From NCBI GenBank assembly GCA_017429205.1, contig JAFRPH010000070.1, positions 1 to 13,490 of the forward strand: DNA of 13,490 nt, in the 5' to 3' direction. The translations under genes were made by a program, and so were the position numbers. Below the pieces are notes generated by a model, which made no database searches, was not told the DNA's origin, and saw nothing but the letters and a program-made list of their open reading frames with translations. Positions 1 through 7,444 of this stretch are shown piece after piece. This DNA is from Bacteroidales bacterium. Its GTDB lineage: Bacteria > Bacteroidota > Bacteroidia > Bacteroidales > UBA932. Positions within the stretch are counted from its first letter, which is position 1. The number at the start of each line of letters is the position of its first letter.

Positions 1-464
1 ACGCGGCCGCTGATCTGGACCTTGATGCCCTCGGCGCCCACGCGCATGGCGGTGGCGATGGCCATCTTGATGGCGCGGCGGTAGCTCACGCGGCCCTCGA
101 TCTGACGGGCGATGCTGTCAGCGACGATGGTGGCATCGACCTCGGGACGCTTCACCTCGAAGATGTTGATCTGGACATCCTTCTTGGTGACCTTCTTCAG
201 CTCTTCCTTCAGCTTGTCGACCTCCTGGCCGCCCTTGCCGATGATGACACCCGGACGGGCAGCGTGGATGGTGACGGTGATGAGCTTCAGAGTGCGCTCG
301 ATGATGATGCGGGAGAGGCTGGCCTTCGCGAGGCGGCTTCCCAGGTACTTGCGGATCTCATAATCCTCGGCGATCTTCTCGGCGTAGTTGCCGCCGACCC
401 AGTTGGAGTCCCAACCACGGGTGATACCGATACGGTTGCTGATAGGATTGGTTTTCTGTCCCAT
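1..464 (-). CDS. rpsC: 30S ribosomal protein S3 (uS3), partial, C-terminal part outside the window
   Basis: Encodes the N-terminal ~154 residues of uS3, a head protein of the small ribosomal subunit near the mRNA entry channel. The start ATG (complement of 462-464) gives [20 protein letters not shown], the classical uS3 N-terminus. The KH domain follows, with its signature [18 protein letters not shown] at about residues 73-90. The reading frame is open to the window edge, so roughly the last third (uS3 C-terminal domain) is missing. It starts only 3 nt after the rplV stop, and a Shine-Dalgarno-like GGAGGA (472-477) lies inside the end of rplV, so translational coupling is likely. It is the seventh gene of the ribosomal operon seen here. 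Identity is secure; only the end is unknown. Confidence 0.97.
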   Translation of the reverse strand, partial: MGQKTNPISNRIGITRGWDSNWVGGNYAEKIAEDYEIRKYLGSRLAKASLSRIIIERTLKLITVTIHAARPGVIIGKGGQEVDKLKEELKKVTKKDVQINIFEVKRPEVDATIVADSIARQIEGRVSYRRAIKMAIATAMRVGAEGIKVQISGR

Positions 465-467
465 AGT

Positions 468-881
468 TTATTCCTCCACTGCTTTTTTGACGTCCAGGAT
501 GATGGTGACGTGGTTGGAACGCTTGCGGATGCGACCGGCGCGGCCCTGCGGGCACGGACGGATGCGCTTCAGCGTGCGGCCCTCGTCGACCATGATGGTC
601 TTGACGATGACGTTGCCCTCTTCGAGTTCCTTCGCCTGGTCCTGGTTCTTGGCTTCCCAGTTGGCGATGGCGCTGCGGAGCAGCGTCTCGAGACGGACGG
701 AGGCCTCCTTCTTGGAGAAGTGGAGGAGGTCCAGGGCGTGATTCACCTCGACTCCGCGCACGGTGTCAGCGACAAGGCTCATCTTCCGGGGGGAAGTGGG
801 TGCATCTTTCAATACGGCGATAGCGGTCTGCTTCTTGGCTTCTTTCAGGCGCTCGGCCATCAATCTTTTTCTCTTACCCAT
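468..881 (-). CDS. rplV: 50S ribosomal protein L22 (uL22)
   Basis: 137-residue uL22, a large-subunit protein whose beta hairpin lines the peptide exit tunnel. The family signature is visible: [14 protein letters not shown] near residue 30, and the hairpin region with [28 protein letters not shown] near residues 101-130. The N-terminus [17 protein letters not shown] is a basic extension before the conserved domain, which makes it longer than the ~110-residue E. coli protein. An AAGGAG Shine-Dalgarno-like motif (891-896) lies 9 nt upstream of the ATG and supports the start at 881. It follows rpsS after a 21-nt gap and is followed by rpsC after 3 nt. No macrolide-resistance-type deletion in the tunnel hairpin is evident. 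Confidence 0.97.
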   Translation of the reverse strand: MGKRKRLMAERLKEAKKQTAIAVLKDAPTSPRKMSLVADTVRGVEVNHALDLLHFSKKEASVRLETLLRSAIANWEAKNQDQAKELEEGNVIVKTIMVDEGRTLKRIRPCPQGRAGRIRKRSNHVTIILDVKKAVEE

Positions 882-902
882 AATGTCAATCTCCTTTAAA
901 CA

Positions 903-1175
903 TTATTTCTTATTGTTGCCGGCGTGGCCTCTGAAAGTCCGCGTAGGAGCGAATTCGCCGAGCTTGTGGCCCACCATGTTCTCCGTCACGTAAACCGGAA
1001 TGAACTTGTTGCCGTTGTGGACGGCGATCGTATGGCCGACAAAGTCAGGGGAAATCATGCTGGCACGGGACCAGGTCTTGACAACCTCTTTCTTCTTGCT
1101 ACCTTCGTTCATAGCAAGAATTCTGTTCTCCAGGGCTTCCTGGATGTACGGTCCTTTTTTAAGTGAACGACTCAT
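903..1175 (-). CDS. rpsS: 30S ribosomal protein S19 (uS19)
   Basis: 90-residue uS19, a small-subunit head protein that partners with uS13 and contacts the A-site tRNA region. The sequence opens [15 protein letters not shown] and carries the conserved [46 protein letters not shown] core, ending in [10 protein letters not shown], typical of full-length uS19. The gap to rplB upstream is 22 nt. Unlike its neighbours, the region before the ATG (GAATAAACTAACAGATT) has no clear Shine-Dalgarno motif. It is an ordinary, intact member of the operon. Confidence 0.97.
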   Translation of the reverse strand: MSRSLKKGPYIQEALENRILAMNEGSKKKEVVKTWSRASMISPDFVGHTIAVHNGNKFIPVYVTENMVGHKLGEFAPTRTFRGHAGNNKK

Positions 1176-1197
1176 AATCTGTTAGTTTATTCCGATT

Positions 1198-2022
1198 TTA
1201 CTTCTTACGTCTTTCGATGATGAACTTGTTGGAAGTGGCCTTCGGGTTGCGGGTCTTGTAGCCCTTTGCAGGCAGACCCTTGCGGGAACGCGGATGACCA
1301 CCGGAGGCGCGGCCTTCACCACCACCCATCGGGTGGTCGTGCGGGTTCATCACGACACCTCTGTTGTGCGGACGACGGCCCAGCCAGCGGTTACGGCCGG
1401 CCTTGCCGAAGGATTCCAGATTATGATCGGGGTTGGAGACGGTACCGACGGTGGCGCGGCAGGTGGCGGGGACCATGCGGGTTTCGCCCGAAGGGAGGCG
1501 GAGGATCGCATAGTTGCCTTCACGGGCGGCGAGCTGGGCGAAGGTGCCGGCGGAACGGGCCATCGCGGCGCCCTGGCCGGGACGGAGCTCGATCGCGTGC
1601 ACGAGCGTACCGACGGGGATGTTGGCGAGCGGGAGGCAGTTGCCCAGTTCCGGGGCGGCCTTCTCGCCGGACTCGACCACCTGACCGACCTTGAGGCCGT
1701 TCGGGGCGAGGATGTAGCTCTTCAGGCCGTCCTCATACTGGATGAGGGCGATGCGGGCGGAGCGGTTCGGATCGTACTCGATGGTGAGCACGGTGGCCTT
1801 GAATTCGTCGCGGTTGCGGACGAAGTCGATGATGCGGTACATTCTCTTGTGTCCGCCGCCACGGTAACGCACGGTCATCTGACCGGTGTTGTTACGTCCG
1901 CCGGAGGACTTCAGGGGCTCGAGGAGCTTCTTGTACGGCTTCTTCACGGTGATCTCTTCGAAAGAGCTGATCGCCTTGTTACGCTGGCCGGGGGTTACCG
2001 GCTTGTACTTCTTGATTGCCAT
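1198..2022 (-). CDS. rplB: 50S ribosomal protein L2 (uL2)
   Basis: 274-residue uL2, a 23S rRNA-binding protein needed for subunit association and the peptidyl transferase centre. It has the RNA-binding OB fold in the first half ([17 protein letters not shown] near residue 54) and the SH3-like domain and C-terminal tail with [28 protein letters not shown] near residues 222-249. Length is normal. The gap to rplW is 14 nt and contains a strong GGAGGA motif (complement of 2029-2034) six nucleotides before the ATG, which fixes the start. It is an intact member of the operon. Confidence 0.97.
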   Translation of the reverse strand: MAIKKYKPVTPGQRNKAISSFEEITVKKPYKKLLEPLKSSGGRNNTGQMTVRYRGGGHKRMYRIIDFVRNRDEFKATVLTIEYDPNRSARIALIQYEDGLKSYILAPNGLKVGQVVESGEKAAPELGNCLPLANIPVGTLVHAIELRPGQGAAMARSAGTFAQLAAREGNYAILRLPSGETRMVPATCRATVGTVSNPDHNLESFGKAGRNRWLGRRPHNRGVVMNPHDHPMGGGEGRASGGHPRSRKGLPAKGYKTRNPKATSNKFIIERRKK

Positions 2023-2028
2023 AATTCT

Positions 2029-2034
2029 TCCTCC
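2029..2034 (-). promoter_or_regulatory. Strong Shine-Dalgarno site of rplB
   Basis: The 14-nt gap between rplW and rplB reads AGAGGAGGAAGAATT on the minus strand, with GGAGGA six nucleotides before the rplB ATG. Similar GGAGG or AAGGAG motifs precede rplD (2975-2979), rplW (2336-2341), rplV (891-896) and rpsC (472-477), but not rplC or rpsS. It is listed because Bacteroidota generally make little use of Shine-Dalgarno pairing, and because it decides the start. Confidence 0.7.
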
Positions 2035-2036
2035 TC

Positions 2037-2327
2037 TTAGATGTTAGCGTAGAAATCGATCTTGTCCTCACCAGCAAGCGTGACATATGCCTTCTTGAAG
2101 TGATTCGTGCGGCCCTTCAGCAGGCCGGCCTTGGTGTAGCGCTGCTTGCGCTTGCCGTGGTAGTTGATGGTGTTCACGTCGGCGACGGAAACATTGTACA
2201 TCTGCTCGACGGCGGCCTTGATCTGAAGCTTGTTCGCCTTGCGGTCGACGATGAAACCGTAACGGTTCAGCTTTTCGCCCTGAGCCGTCATCTTTTCGGT
2301 TACGATTGGCTTAATTAAGATACCCAT
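2037..2327 (-). CDS. rplW: 50S ribosomal protein L23 (uL23)
   Basis: 96-residue uL23, which sits at the tunnel exit and is the docking point for trigger factor and SRP. It opens [20 protein letters not shown], the family's KPIxTEK signature, followed by [71 protein letters not shown]. Length matches the family. AAGGAG (complement of 2336-2341) nine nucleotides upstream supports the start. It lies 13 nt after rplD and 14 nt before rplB. Confidence 0.97.
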   Translation of the reverse strand: MGILIKPIVTEKMTAQGEKLNRYGFIVDRKANKLQIKAAVEQMYNVSVADVNTINYHGKRKQRYTKAGLLKGRTNHFKKAYVTLAGEDKIDFYANI

Positions 2328-2340
2328 GTCGTGTTCTCCT

Positions 2341-2967
2341 TTACTTTACTCTCGCTGCGAGGATATCCTGAACGCCGTCGACCATCACGAGGGAGTGAGC
2401 GTCCATGATGGCATAGGTGTTGATCTCGTCAACGGTGATGACCTTCACGTCCGGAAGGTTGCGGGATGAAAGAAAAATGTTGTTGGAGTTCTCCGGAAGG
2501 ACGAACAGGACCTTGCGGTCGCCGGCCTTGATGTTGGAGAGGATGCTCAGCAGCTCCTTGGTCTTGGGGGCCTCCATGGTGAAGGGCTCGACCAGGGTGA
2601 TCTTGCCTTCGGCGGCCTTGTAGGAGAGGGCGGAGCAACGGGCGAGGCTCTTCACCTTCTTGTTCAGCTTGCTTTCGTAGGTGCGCGGCTTGGGACCGAA
2701 CACGCGACCGCCGCCGACGAAGATGTTGGCCTTCAGGGAACCGTGACGGGCGCCGCCGCCGCCTTTCTGACGGCCAAGCTTCTTGGTGGAGTAAGCCACC
2801 TCGCTGCGGTCCTTGGTCTTGGAGGTACCCTGGCGCTGGTTGCGCATATACTGGAGGACGTCCAGATAGATGACGTGGTCGTTGGGCTCGATGCCGAAGA
2901 CGTTCTCGTCCAGGACGACTTTCTTTCCGGATTCAGTTCCGTCGATCTTGTAAACAGACAATTCCAT
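2341..2967 (-). CDS. rplD: 50S ribosomal protein L4 (uL4)
   Basis: 208-residue uL4, a 23S rRNA-binding protein with an extended loop in the exit tunnel; in enterobacteria it is also the autogenous repressor of the S10 operon. The tunnel loop is visible at about residues 48-100 (RQGTSKTKDRSEVAYSTKKLGRQKGGGGARHGS, then VFGPKPRTY). The C-terminal globular domain ends in NTYAIMDAHSLVMVDGVQDIL. The start is supported by GGAGG (complement of 2975-2979) lying in the last codons of rplC; the two genes are 2 nt apart. Whether L4 represses this operon cannot be judged: no S10-leader-like structure is obvious in the rplC 5' region. Confidence 0.97.
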   Translation of the reverse strand: MELSVYKIDGTESGKKVVLDENVFGIEPNDHVIYLDVLQYMRNQRQGTSKTKDRSEVAYSTKKLGRQKGGGGARHGSLKANIFVGGGRVFGPKPRTYESKLNKKVKSLARCSALSYKAAEGKITLVEPFTMEAPKTKELLSILSNIKAGDRKVLFVLPENSNNIFLSSRNLPDVKVITVDEINTYAIMDAHSLVMVDGVQDILAARVK

Positions 2968-2969
2968 AA

Positions 2970-3596
2970 TTACGCCTCCACAATTAAATAAGAACCCTTG
3001 GCTCCGGGGACGGAACCCTTGACGACGATGAGATTGTTCTCAGGGATGACTTTGAGGACCTCGAGGTTGAAAACCTTCACACGCTCGTTGCCCATGTGAC
3101 CCGCCATGCGCATTCCCGGGAAAACGCGGGACGGCCAGGAGGATGCACCCATGGAACCGGGGTGACGGAGTCGGTTGTGCTGGCCGTGGGTCTGGCCACC
3201 GACACCGGCGAATCCGTGGCGCTTCACGACGCCCTGGAAACCCTTACCCTTGGAGGTACCGACAACGTCCACGAACTTGACGTCTTCCGTGAAGACATCG
3301 GCGACCGTGAGGACGTCACCGAGCTTGAGATCACCGGCGAAGTCGGCCTCGAACTCGAGCACCTTCTTCTTGGGGGTGGTCCCTGCCTTTTCGAAATGGC
3401 CCTTCAGAGCCTTGCTGGTCTGCTTCTCTTTTTTCTCGTCATAGGCAAGCTGAATGGCGGCATAACCATCGGTCTCCACCGTACGAACCTGCGTGACAAC
3501 ACAAGGACCAGCCTCAACGACGGTGCATGGAATATTCTTTCCATCAGCACCGAAGACGGAAATCATTCCGACTTTTTTTCCAATTAAACCAGGCAT
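2970..3596 (-). CDS. rplC: 50S ribosomal protein L3 (uL3), first gene of the operon
   Basis: 208-residue uL3, which binds 23S rRNA early in assembly and reaches toward the peptidyl transferase centre. It opens [15 protein letters not shown] and has the hallmark core [55 protein letters not shown] (about residues 114-168). In E. coli the equivalent of [10 protein letters not shown] is GSIGQNQTPG, which holds the glutamine methylated by PrmB; here no glutamine is present at that place, so that modification is not expected. The start has no Shine-Dalgarno motif (AATTAACAAACACCA precedes the ATG). A Bacteroidota-type promoter lies about 75 nt upstream, and no rpsJ precedes the gene. Confidence 0.97.
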   Translation of the reverse strand: MPGLIGKKVGMISVFGADGKNIPCTVVEAGPCVVTQVRTVETDGYAAIQLAYDEKKEKQTSKALKGHFEKAGTTPKKKVLEFEADFAGDLKLGDVLTVADVFTEDVKFVDVVGTSKGKGFQGVVKRHGFAGVGGQTHGQHNRLRHPGSMGASSWPSRVFPGMRMAGHMGNERVKVFNLEVLKVIPENNLIVVKGSVPGAKGSYLIVEA

Positions 3597-3669
3597 TGGT
3601 GTTTGTTAATTAATTGTTTATTAATACTTTAGCGCCGACATTTCGACGCCCCGCCTTTTTTGCGGACCG

Positions 3670-3701
3670 CAAAGGTACGAAGAAAACCGCTGATTTCCAA
3701 A
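3670..3701 (-). promoter_or_regulatory. Bacteroidota-type promoter of the rplC ribosomal operon
   Basis: On the minus strand TACCTTTG (complement of 3670-3677) matches the Bacteroidota -7 consensus TAnnTTTG exactly. TTTG (complement of 3698-3701) lies 20 nt upstream, the usual place of the -33 element. The predicted start of transcription is near 3665, giving a leader of about 69 nt that is AT-rich near the rplC ATG (TTAATTAA). A perfect inverted repeat, TTTGCGG/CCGCAAA with one base between (3659-3673), covers the end of the -7 element and the likely start site. The transcription start is inferred, not measured. Confidence 0.75.
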
Positions 3702-3718
3702 CGGATTCAGCGGTTTTC
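3682..3718 (-). terminator. Hairpin terminator after the cdaA-mutS2-yraN-GMP-like operon
   Basis: A perfect 12-bp inverted repeat, GAAAACCGCTGA (3682-3693) and TCAGCGGTTTTC (3707-3718), separated by 13 nt. On the minus strand the downstream arm ends in GGTTTTCTTCG, a short U-rich tail. It lies 33 nt after the stop of the guanylyltransferase-like gene, the expected place for an intrinsic terminator. Because the arms are flanked by A and T runs it could work in both directions. Its loop contains the -33 element of the rplC promoter. Confidence 0.7.
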
Positions 3719-3750
3719 AACAACTTTTTCAACAAGTCTCATCGGGGAAC

Positions 3751-4521
3751 CTACAGCCGGTCGACGTCGGCCCAGCCGAACTTGGCGGGATAGAGCCAGG
3801 CGCGCTCGGTGCGCTCCATGATGCCGTAGTCGATGGAGACCTTCGGGCATTCGGCGTAGGCGCGCTCGACGAAGGCGGGATCGCCGATCCCCGTCTCCCA
3901 GCCGGCGAAGAGCTCGGTGACGTCGGGGATGTAGCGCTCCATCTCCTCGCGGATGACGGAGGCTTTCCAGAGGAAGATGCCGGAGTTCCAGAAGAACTCG
4001 CCGGTGCGGATGAACACTTCGGCCAGCTCCTGCGGCGGTTTCTCGGTGAATGTCTTCACCTTCAGCGGCTGCTCCAGCTCCCAGGCGCCGCGGCCTTCCT
4101 TGACCTGGATGTAGCCGAAGTTCACGTCCGGGCTGCGGGGGACGATGCCGAGGGTCATCAGCACGTCGTTCCCGGAGACGAAGCCGAACATTTCGTCGAT
4201 GGTGGCGGCGAACAGGTCCTCGTCCCGGATCACCAGGTCGCAAGGGGAGACGACGACGAGGGCGTCGGGGTCGCGCGTAAGAATAGTATAGGTGGCGTAG
4301 GCCATGCAGGGGGCCGTCTTCCGGCCGAACGGTTCCAGCAGCAGGTTCCTTTCCGGAATCTCGGGCAGCAGGATGCGCGCCGTTGCGGCGTACTTGGCGA
4401 GGGTGACCACCAGGATGTTCTCCAGGGGCAGGAACCGCGCGAAGCGGTCATAGGTCATCCTGAGATAGGCCCCGGGCGAAGAGCCCCCGGCCATGATGAC
4501 ACAGTATCGGTGTGAATCCAT
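3751..4521 (-). CDS. Shortened mannose-1-phosphate guanylyltransferase-like protein, catalytic signature missing
   Basis: 256 residues clearly homologous to mannose-1-phosphate guanylyltransferases (GDP-mannose synthesis), which are usually about 350 residues. Recognisable parts are CVIMAGG (7-13), TYDRFARFLPLENILVVT (23-40), TAPCMAYA (69-76), the metal-binding region VVSPCDL with Asp95, FGYIQ (135-139), VKTFTEKP (155-162), FFWNSGIFLW (176-185) and SIDYGIMER (229-237). Directly after MAGG the sequence jumps to SSPGAYLRMTYDRF. The usual GxGxRxWPxSR...PKQF segment, which holds the catalytic Arg and Lys, is absent (about 22-25 residues lost in frame). The protein also stops at GWADVDRL, where the family continues for about 100 residues. 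It starts 14 nt after yraN and is therefore still in the operon. It is either a decaying gene or a repurposed fold; guanylyltransferase activity is unlikely. Confidence 0.8.
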   Translation of the reverse strand: MDSHRYCVIMAGGSSPGAYLRMTYDRFARFLPLENILVVTLAKYAATARILLPEIPERNLLLEPFGRKTAPCMAYATYTILTRDPDALVVVSPCDLVIRDEDLFAATIDEMFGFVSGNDVLMTLGIVPRSPDVNFGYIQVKEGRGAWELEQPLKVKTFTEKPPQELAEVFIRTGEFFWNSGIFLWKASVIREEMERYIPDVTELFAGWETGIGDPAFVERAYAECPKVSIDYGIMERTERAWLYPAKFGWADVDRL

Positions 4522-4535
4522 ACAGGTTTATGTGG

Positions 4536-4904
4536 TTATAAGTACATCGGAATCCAGGCCTGGGGGAAGTAGCTCACCGACGACTGGTCGCCGGAGATGG
4601 TCACGGAGACCACGTCGAAGAACACTTCCCGGTCGGAACCGGTTTCGTTCAAATATTTCAAGGCGGCGGCGCTGATGCGGCGCTGTTTGAGCGCGTCCAC
4701 CTTCTCCTCGGGGGCCGCATCGGCATCGAGCCGCGTCTTTACCTCTACAAAATGCAAGCCATCGGAGGCCTCGGAAATGATGTCCACCTCCAAATGGCTG
4801 CCGCGCCAGTTGCGCGCTACAATTCTGTGCCCCTGCGACTGCAGGAACGCGCAGGCTTTCTCCTCCCCCATCTGCCCGAAGGCGCGCTTTCCCCTCACCT
4901 GCAT
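4536..4904 (-). CDS. yraN: YraN/UPF0102 family endonuclease-like protein
   Basis: 122 residues starting MQVRGKRAFGQMGEEKACAF. It matches the UPF0102/YraN family, small proteins with a restriction-endonuclease-like fold of unknown cellular role. The PD-(D/E)xK-type residues are visible: Glu39 and Asp41 in HLEVDIIS, and Glu54 and Lys56 in FVEVKTR. The family opening, with a G..GE..A..FL...G..I..RNWR pattern, is present at residues 10-35. The ATG at 4904 lies 5 nt after the mutS2 stop, and the length fits the family; in the same frame an artificially longer reading frame runs back into mutS2. Co-transcription with mutS2 is likely. The family name is secure, the function is not. Confidence 0.9.
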   Translation of the reverse strand: MQVRGKRAFGQMGEEKACAFLQSQGHRIVARNWRGSHLEVDIISEASDGLHFVEVKTRLDADAAPEEKVDALKQRRISAAALKYLNETGSDREVFFDVVSVTISGDQSSVSYFPQAWIPMYL

Positions 4905-4909
4905 AGGAC

Positions 4910-7441
4910 CTATCCGAATTTGACCACGGTGACGCCGGAGCCGCCGAACTGGATGTGCTCGTCGGCCGCGGAAACGACCCCGGGGACGGTGCGGACATAT
5001 TTCTGGATCTCCTCCCGGAGGGCGCCCGTGCCCTTGCCGTGGAGGATGCGCACGGTGCCGACGTCCAGCATGATGGCGTCGTCGATGTAGCGCATCACCT
5101 GCTCGATGGCCTCGTTCACCCGCATGCCGCGGACGTCCAGCTCCAGGCGGAAGTTCGCCTTCCGCTCGGTGATGGCGGCGTCGTAGACCTGGCGGGGTTT
5201 GGGCGTTTCGCGGACCGCGGCGCGGTACTCGTTGGAGGTGACACGCTCCACGCGGTCCAGCGGCAGTTTCGTGGAGAGGTTCCCCACGATGACGGTCACG
5301 GCCTTGGTGGACACCTTGGACACTTCGCCCACCATGCCGCTGTCCTTGATCCGGACCTTCTCGCCCACCTTCAGCGGGGCGGTGCGGAAGGCCGTCAGCT
5401 TCTCTTCCTCGGAGACGCCGGCGTCGGCCGCTTCCTGCCCCTGCTTGGAGGCGCGGCGCGCCTTGCGGGCCTTTTCCCGCTCCTTGCGCTCCTGGAGGGA
5501 TTTCAACTTCTTGTCCAGATACTCCTCCCGGTTGCGCTTGTCCTCCAGCTTCTTGTCGGCCAGGGCGCCCAGGAATTCCGACAGCTGGCCGCGGGCGTCC
5601 TTGGTGGCCTCTTTCTCCGCCTGGGACTCCTTGATGGTGCGGATGGTGCTTTCCACCTGCTTGTTGGCCCCCTTGACAATTTCCTCGGCCTCCTTCTTCG
5701 CCTCGTCCAGGATCTTCTGGCGGAGCTGCTTGATGTCCTCCAGCTCCTTCTGGTAGCGGTCCGTGACGGCTTCCAGGGTCTTGTCGGTCGCGCGGATCTT
5801 CGTCAGTTTCTCGTCCAGGACCCGGCGGTTCCGGGCGATCTTCCGCAGGTTCCGCTCGATGCCCACGAACTCCTCGCCGGCGCGGAGCTCGGCGTCCTTG
5901 ACGATCGGTTCGGGCAGGCCCATCTTGCGGGCGAGCTCGAAGGCGAAGGAGTTGCCGGGCAGGCCCATTTCCAGCGCGAAGAGCGGCGCGATCTTCTGCG
6001 CGTCGAACTGCATCGCGCCGTTCACGACGCCCGTATCGCCCGACGCGGCGTACAGCTTCAGGTTCGTATAGTGCGTGGTGATGACCCCGTACACGCCGCG
6101 GCGGTCCAGGTCCGCGAGGATGGCCTCGGCGATGGCCCCGCCCGCGGCGGGCTCCGTGCCCGAGCCGAACTCGTCGATCAGCACGAGCGTCTTCCCGTCG
6201 GCCTCCTTCAGCATTGCGTTCATGTCGGCGAGGAAGGAGCTGTAGGTGGAGAGGTCGTTGTCGATGGACTGGTCGTCGCCGATGGAGACCATGATCCGGT
6301 CGAACACCGGGAGTTCGGAGGTCTCGGAGGTGGGGATGAGCATCCCCCATTGGAACATATACTGCAGCAGGCCCACGGTCTTGAGGCACACCGACTTGCC
6401 GCCCGCGTTCGGGCCGGAGATCAGGAGGATGTGCTTCTCGGGGGTGAGGGTGGCGGTGAGGGGGACGATGGACCGGCCTTCCTTGCGGAGGGCCTTCTCC
6501 AGCAGCGGGTGGCGGGCCTTCCGGAGCAGCAGCTCGCCGCTCTCGGACAGGACGGGCATTCCCGCGATGAAGTCCAGGGCCACATTGGCCTTCGCCATCA
6601 GGAAGTCGATCTCCCCGAGGAAGATGGCCGCTGCCGACAGGTCGGGGATCCAGGGGCGCAGGAACTCGGAGAACTCGTGCAAGATGCGCGCGATCTCGCG
6701 GGTTTCGGCGAACCGGAGTTCGGCGATCTCGTTGGTGAGGGCGACGATTTCGGCCGGCTCGACGAAGGTGGTCTTGCCGGTGGCGGACTCGTCGTAGACG
6801 AAGCCCGGGAACTGGCGCTTCTTCGCCGAGACCACCGGGATGAGCATCTTGCCGTCGCGGATGGAGACGCTCGCATCGGCCTCCACGAGACCGTCCTGCT
6901 GCGCCTTCCGGAGGATGGAGTTCATCCGCTTGGAGACGTTGATCTCCCGCTCGCGGATGGAGGTCCGGATCTCATAGAGCTTGTCCGAGGCCGTATCCTT
7001 GATTTCGCCGTATTTGTCCAGGATGCCGTCGATGCGGCGCTGGATTTCGGGGAAGCCCGGAAAGCCCGAAGCCAGCTGCTTGAGGGCCGGATAGATGCCG
7101 TCCTTGATGCCGCGGAAGAAGTTCGTGACCTTGCGGAGGGTGTCCAGCATCGTCCGGAGCCGCCCCAGGGACAGCAGGTCGATGGAGGCGTTTTTGCCGA
7201 TGGGCTCCAGGAAATGGAGGCAGTCGATGTAGCCGCTGGTGGGGAAGCTCTCCTCGAACATCAGGATGAGGCGCATCTCGTCGGTGAGCTGGAGGCGCTT
7301 CCGGATGACGGAAGGGTCCGTGCTCAGCTCCTCGTTCTCCACGCGTTCGGCGGCGTAATCCGTCGAGCAGCGGTCTGCAATGAGGGTGCGAACCCGGTCG
7401 AAACCGAGCTTGCCTTCCAGTCTTTTCGCCGCCTCGTCCAT
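4910..7441 (-). CDS. mutS2: Endonuclease MutS2 (MutS-like ATPase with Smr domain)
   Basis: 843 residues. MutS2 proteins are dimeric ABC-type ATPases that, depending on species, act in suppressing homologous recombination or in splitting collided ribosomes. The order is complete: a core/lever region (about 1-330), Walker A SGPNAGGKS (342-350), GDDQSIDNDLSTYSS (387-402), Walker B LVLIDEFGSGTEP (419-431) and ITTHYTNLKLYA (454-465). A long charged coiled coil follows (about 515-655), then a KOW-like segment KVGEKVRIKDSGMVGEV, and finally an Smr nuclease domain (about 766-843) with LELDVRG and HGKGTGALR. It lacks the mismatch-binding N-terminal domain of MutS. The ATG lies 3 nt after the cdaA stop with AGAGGAG just upstream, so the pair is probably translationally coupled. 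Family assignment is very secure; ribosome rescue versus DNA function cannot be decided from sequence. Confidence 0.95.
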   Translation of the reverse strand: MDEAAKRLEGKLGFDRVRTLIADRCSTDYAAERVENEELSTDPSVIRKRLQLTDEMRLILMFEESFPTSGYIDCLHFLEPIGKNASIDLLSLGRLRTMLDTLRKVTNFFRGIKDGIYPALKQLASGFPGFPEIQRRIDGILDKYGEIKDTASDKLYEIRTSIREREINVSKRMNSILRKAQQDGLVEADASVSIRDGKMLIPVVSAKKRQFPGFVYDESATGKTTFVEPAEIVALTNEIAELRFAETREIARILHEFSEFLRPWIPDLSAAAIFLGEIDFLMAKANVALDFIAGMPVLSESGELLLRKARHPLLEKALRKEGRSIVPLTATLTPEKHILLISGPNAGGKSVCLKTVGLLQYMFQWGMLIPTSETSELPVFDRIMVSIGDDQSIDNDLSTYSSFLADMNAMLKEADGKTLVLIDEFGSGTEPAAGGAIAEAILADLDRRGVYGVITTHYTNLKLYAASGDTGVVNGAMQFDAQKIAPLFALEMGLPGNSFAFELARKMGLPEPIVKDAELRAGEEFVGIERNLRKIARNRRVLDEKLTKIRATDKTLEAVTDRYQKELEDIKQLRQKILDEAKKEAEEIVKGANKQVESTIRTIKESQAEKEATKDARGQLSEFLGALADKKLEDKRNREEYLDKKLKSLQERKEREKARKARRASKQGQEAADAGVSEEEKLTAFRTAPLKVGEKVRIKDSGMVGEVSKVSTKAVTVIVGNLSTKLPLDRVERVTSNEYRAAVRETPKPRQVYDAAITERKANFRLELDVRGMRVNEAIEQVMRYIDDAIMLDVGTVRILHGKGTGALREEIQKYVRTVPGVVSAADEHIQFGGSGVTVVKFG

Positions 7442-7444
7442 CGC

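Noticed and set aside
3597..3669. S10-leader-like L4 binding structure in the rplC 5' region
   Set aside because: Only weak short stems were found in this 73-nt stretch; nothing like the known leader hairpins.
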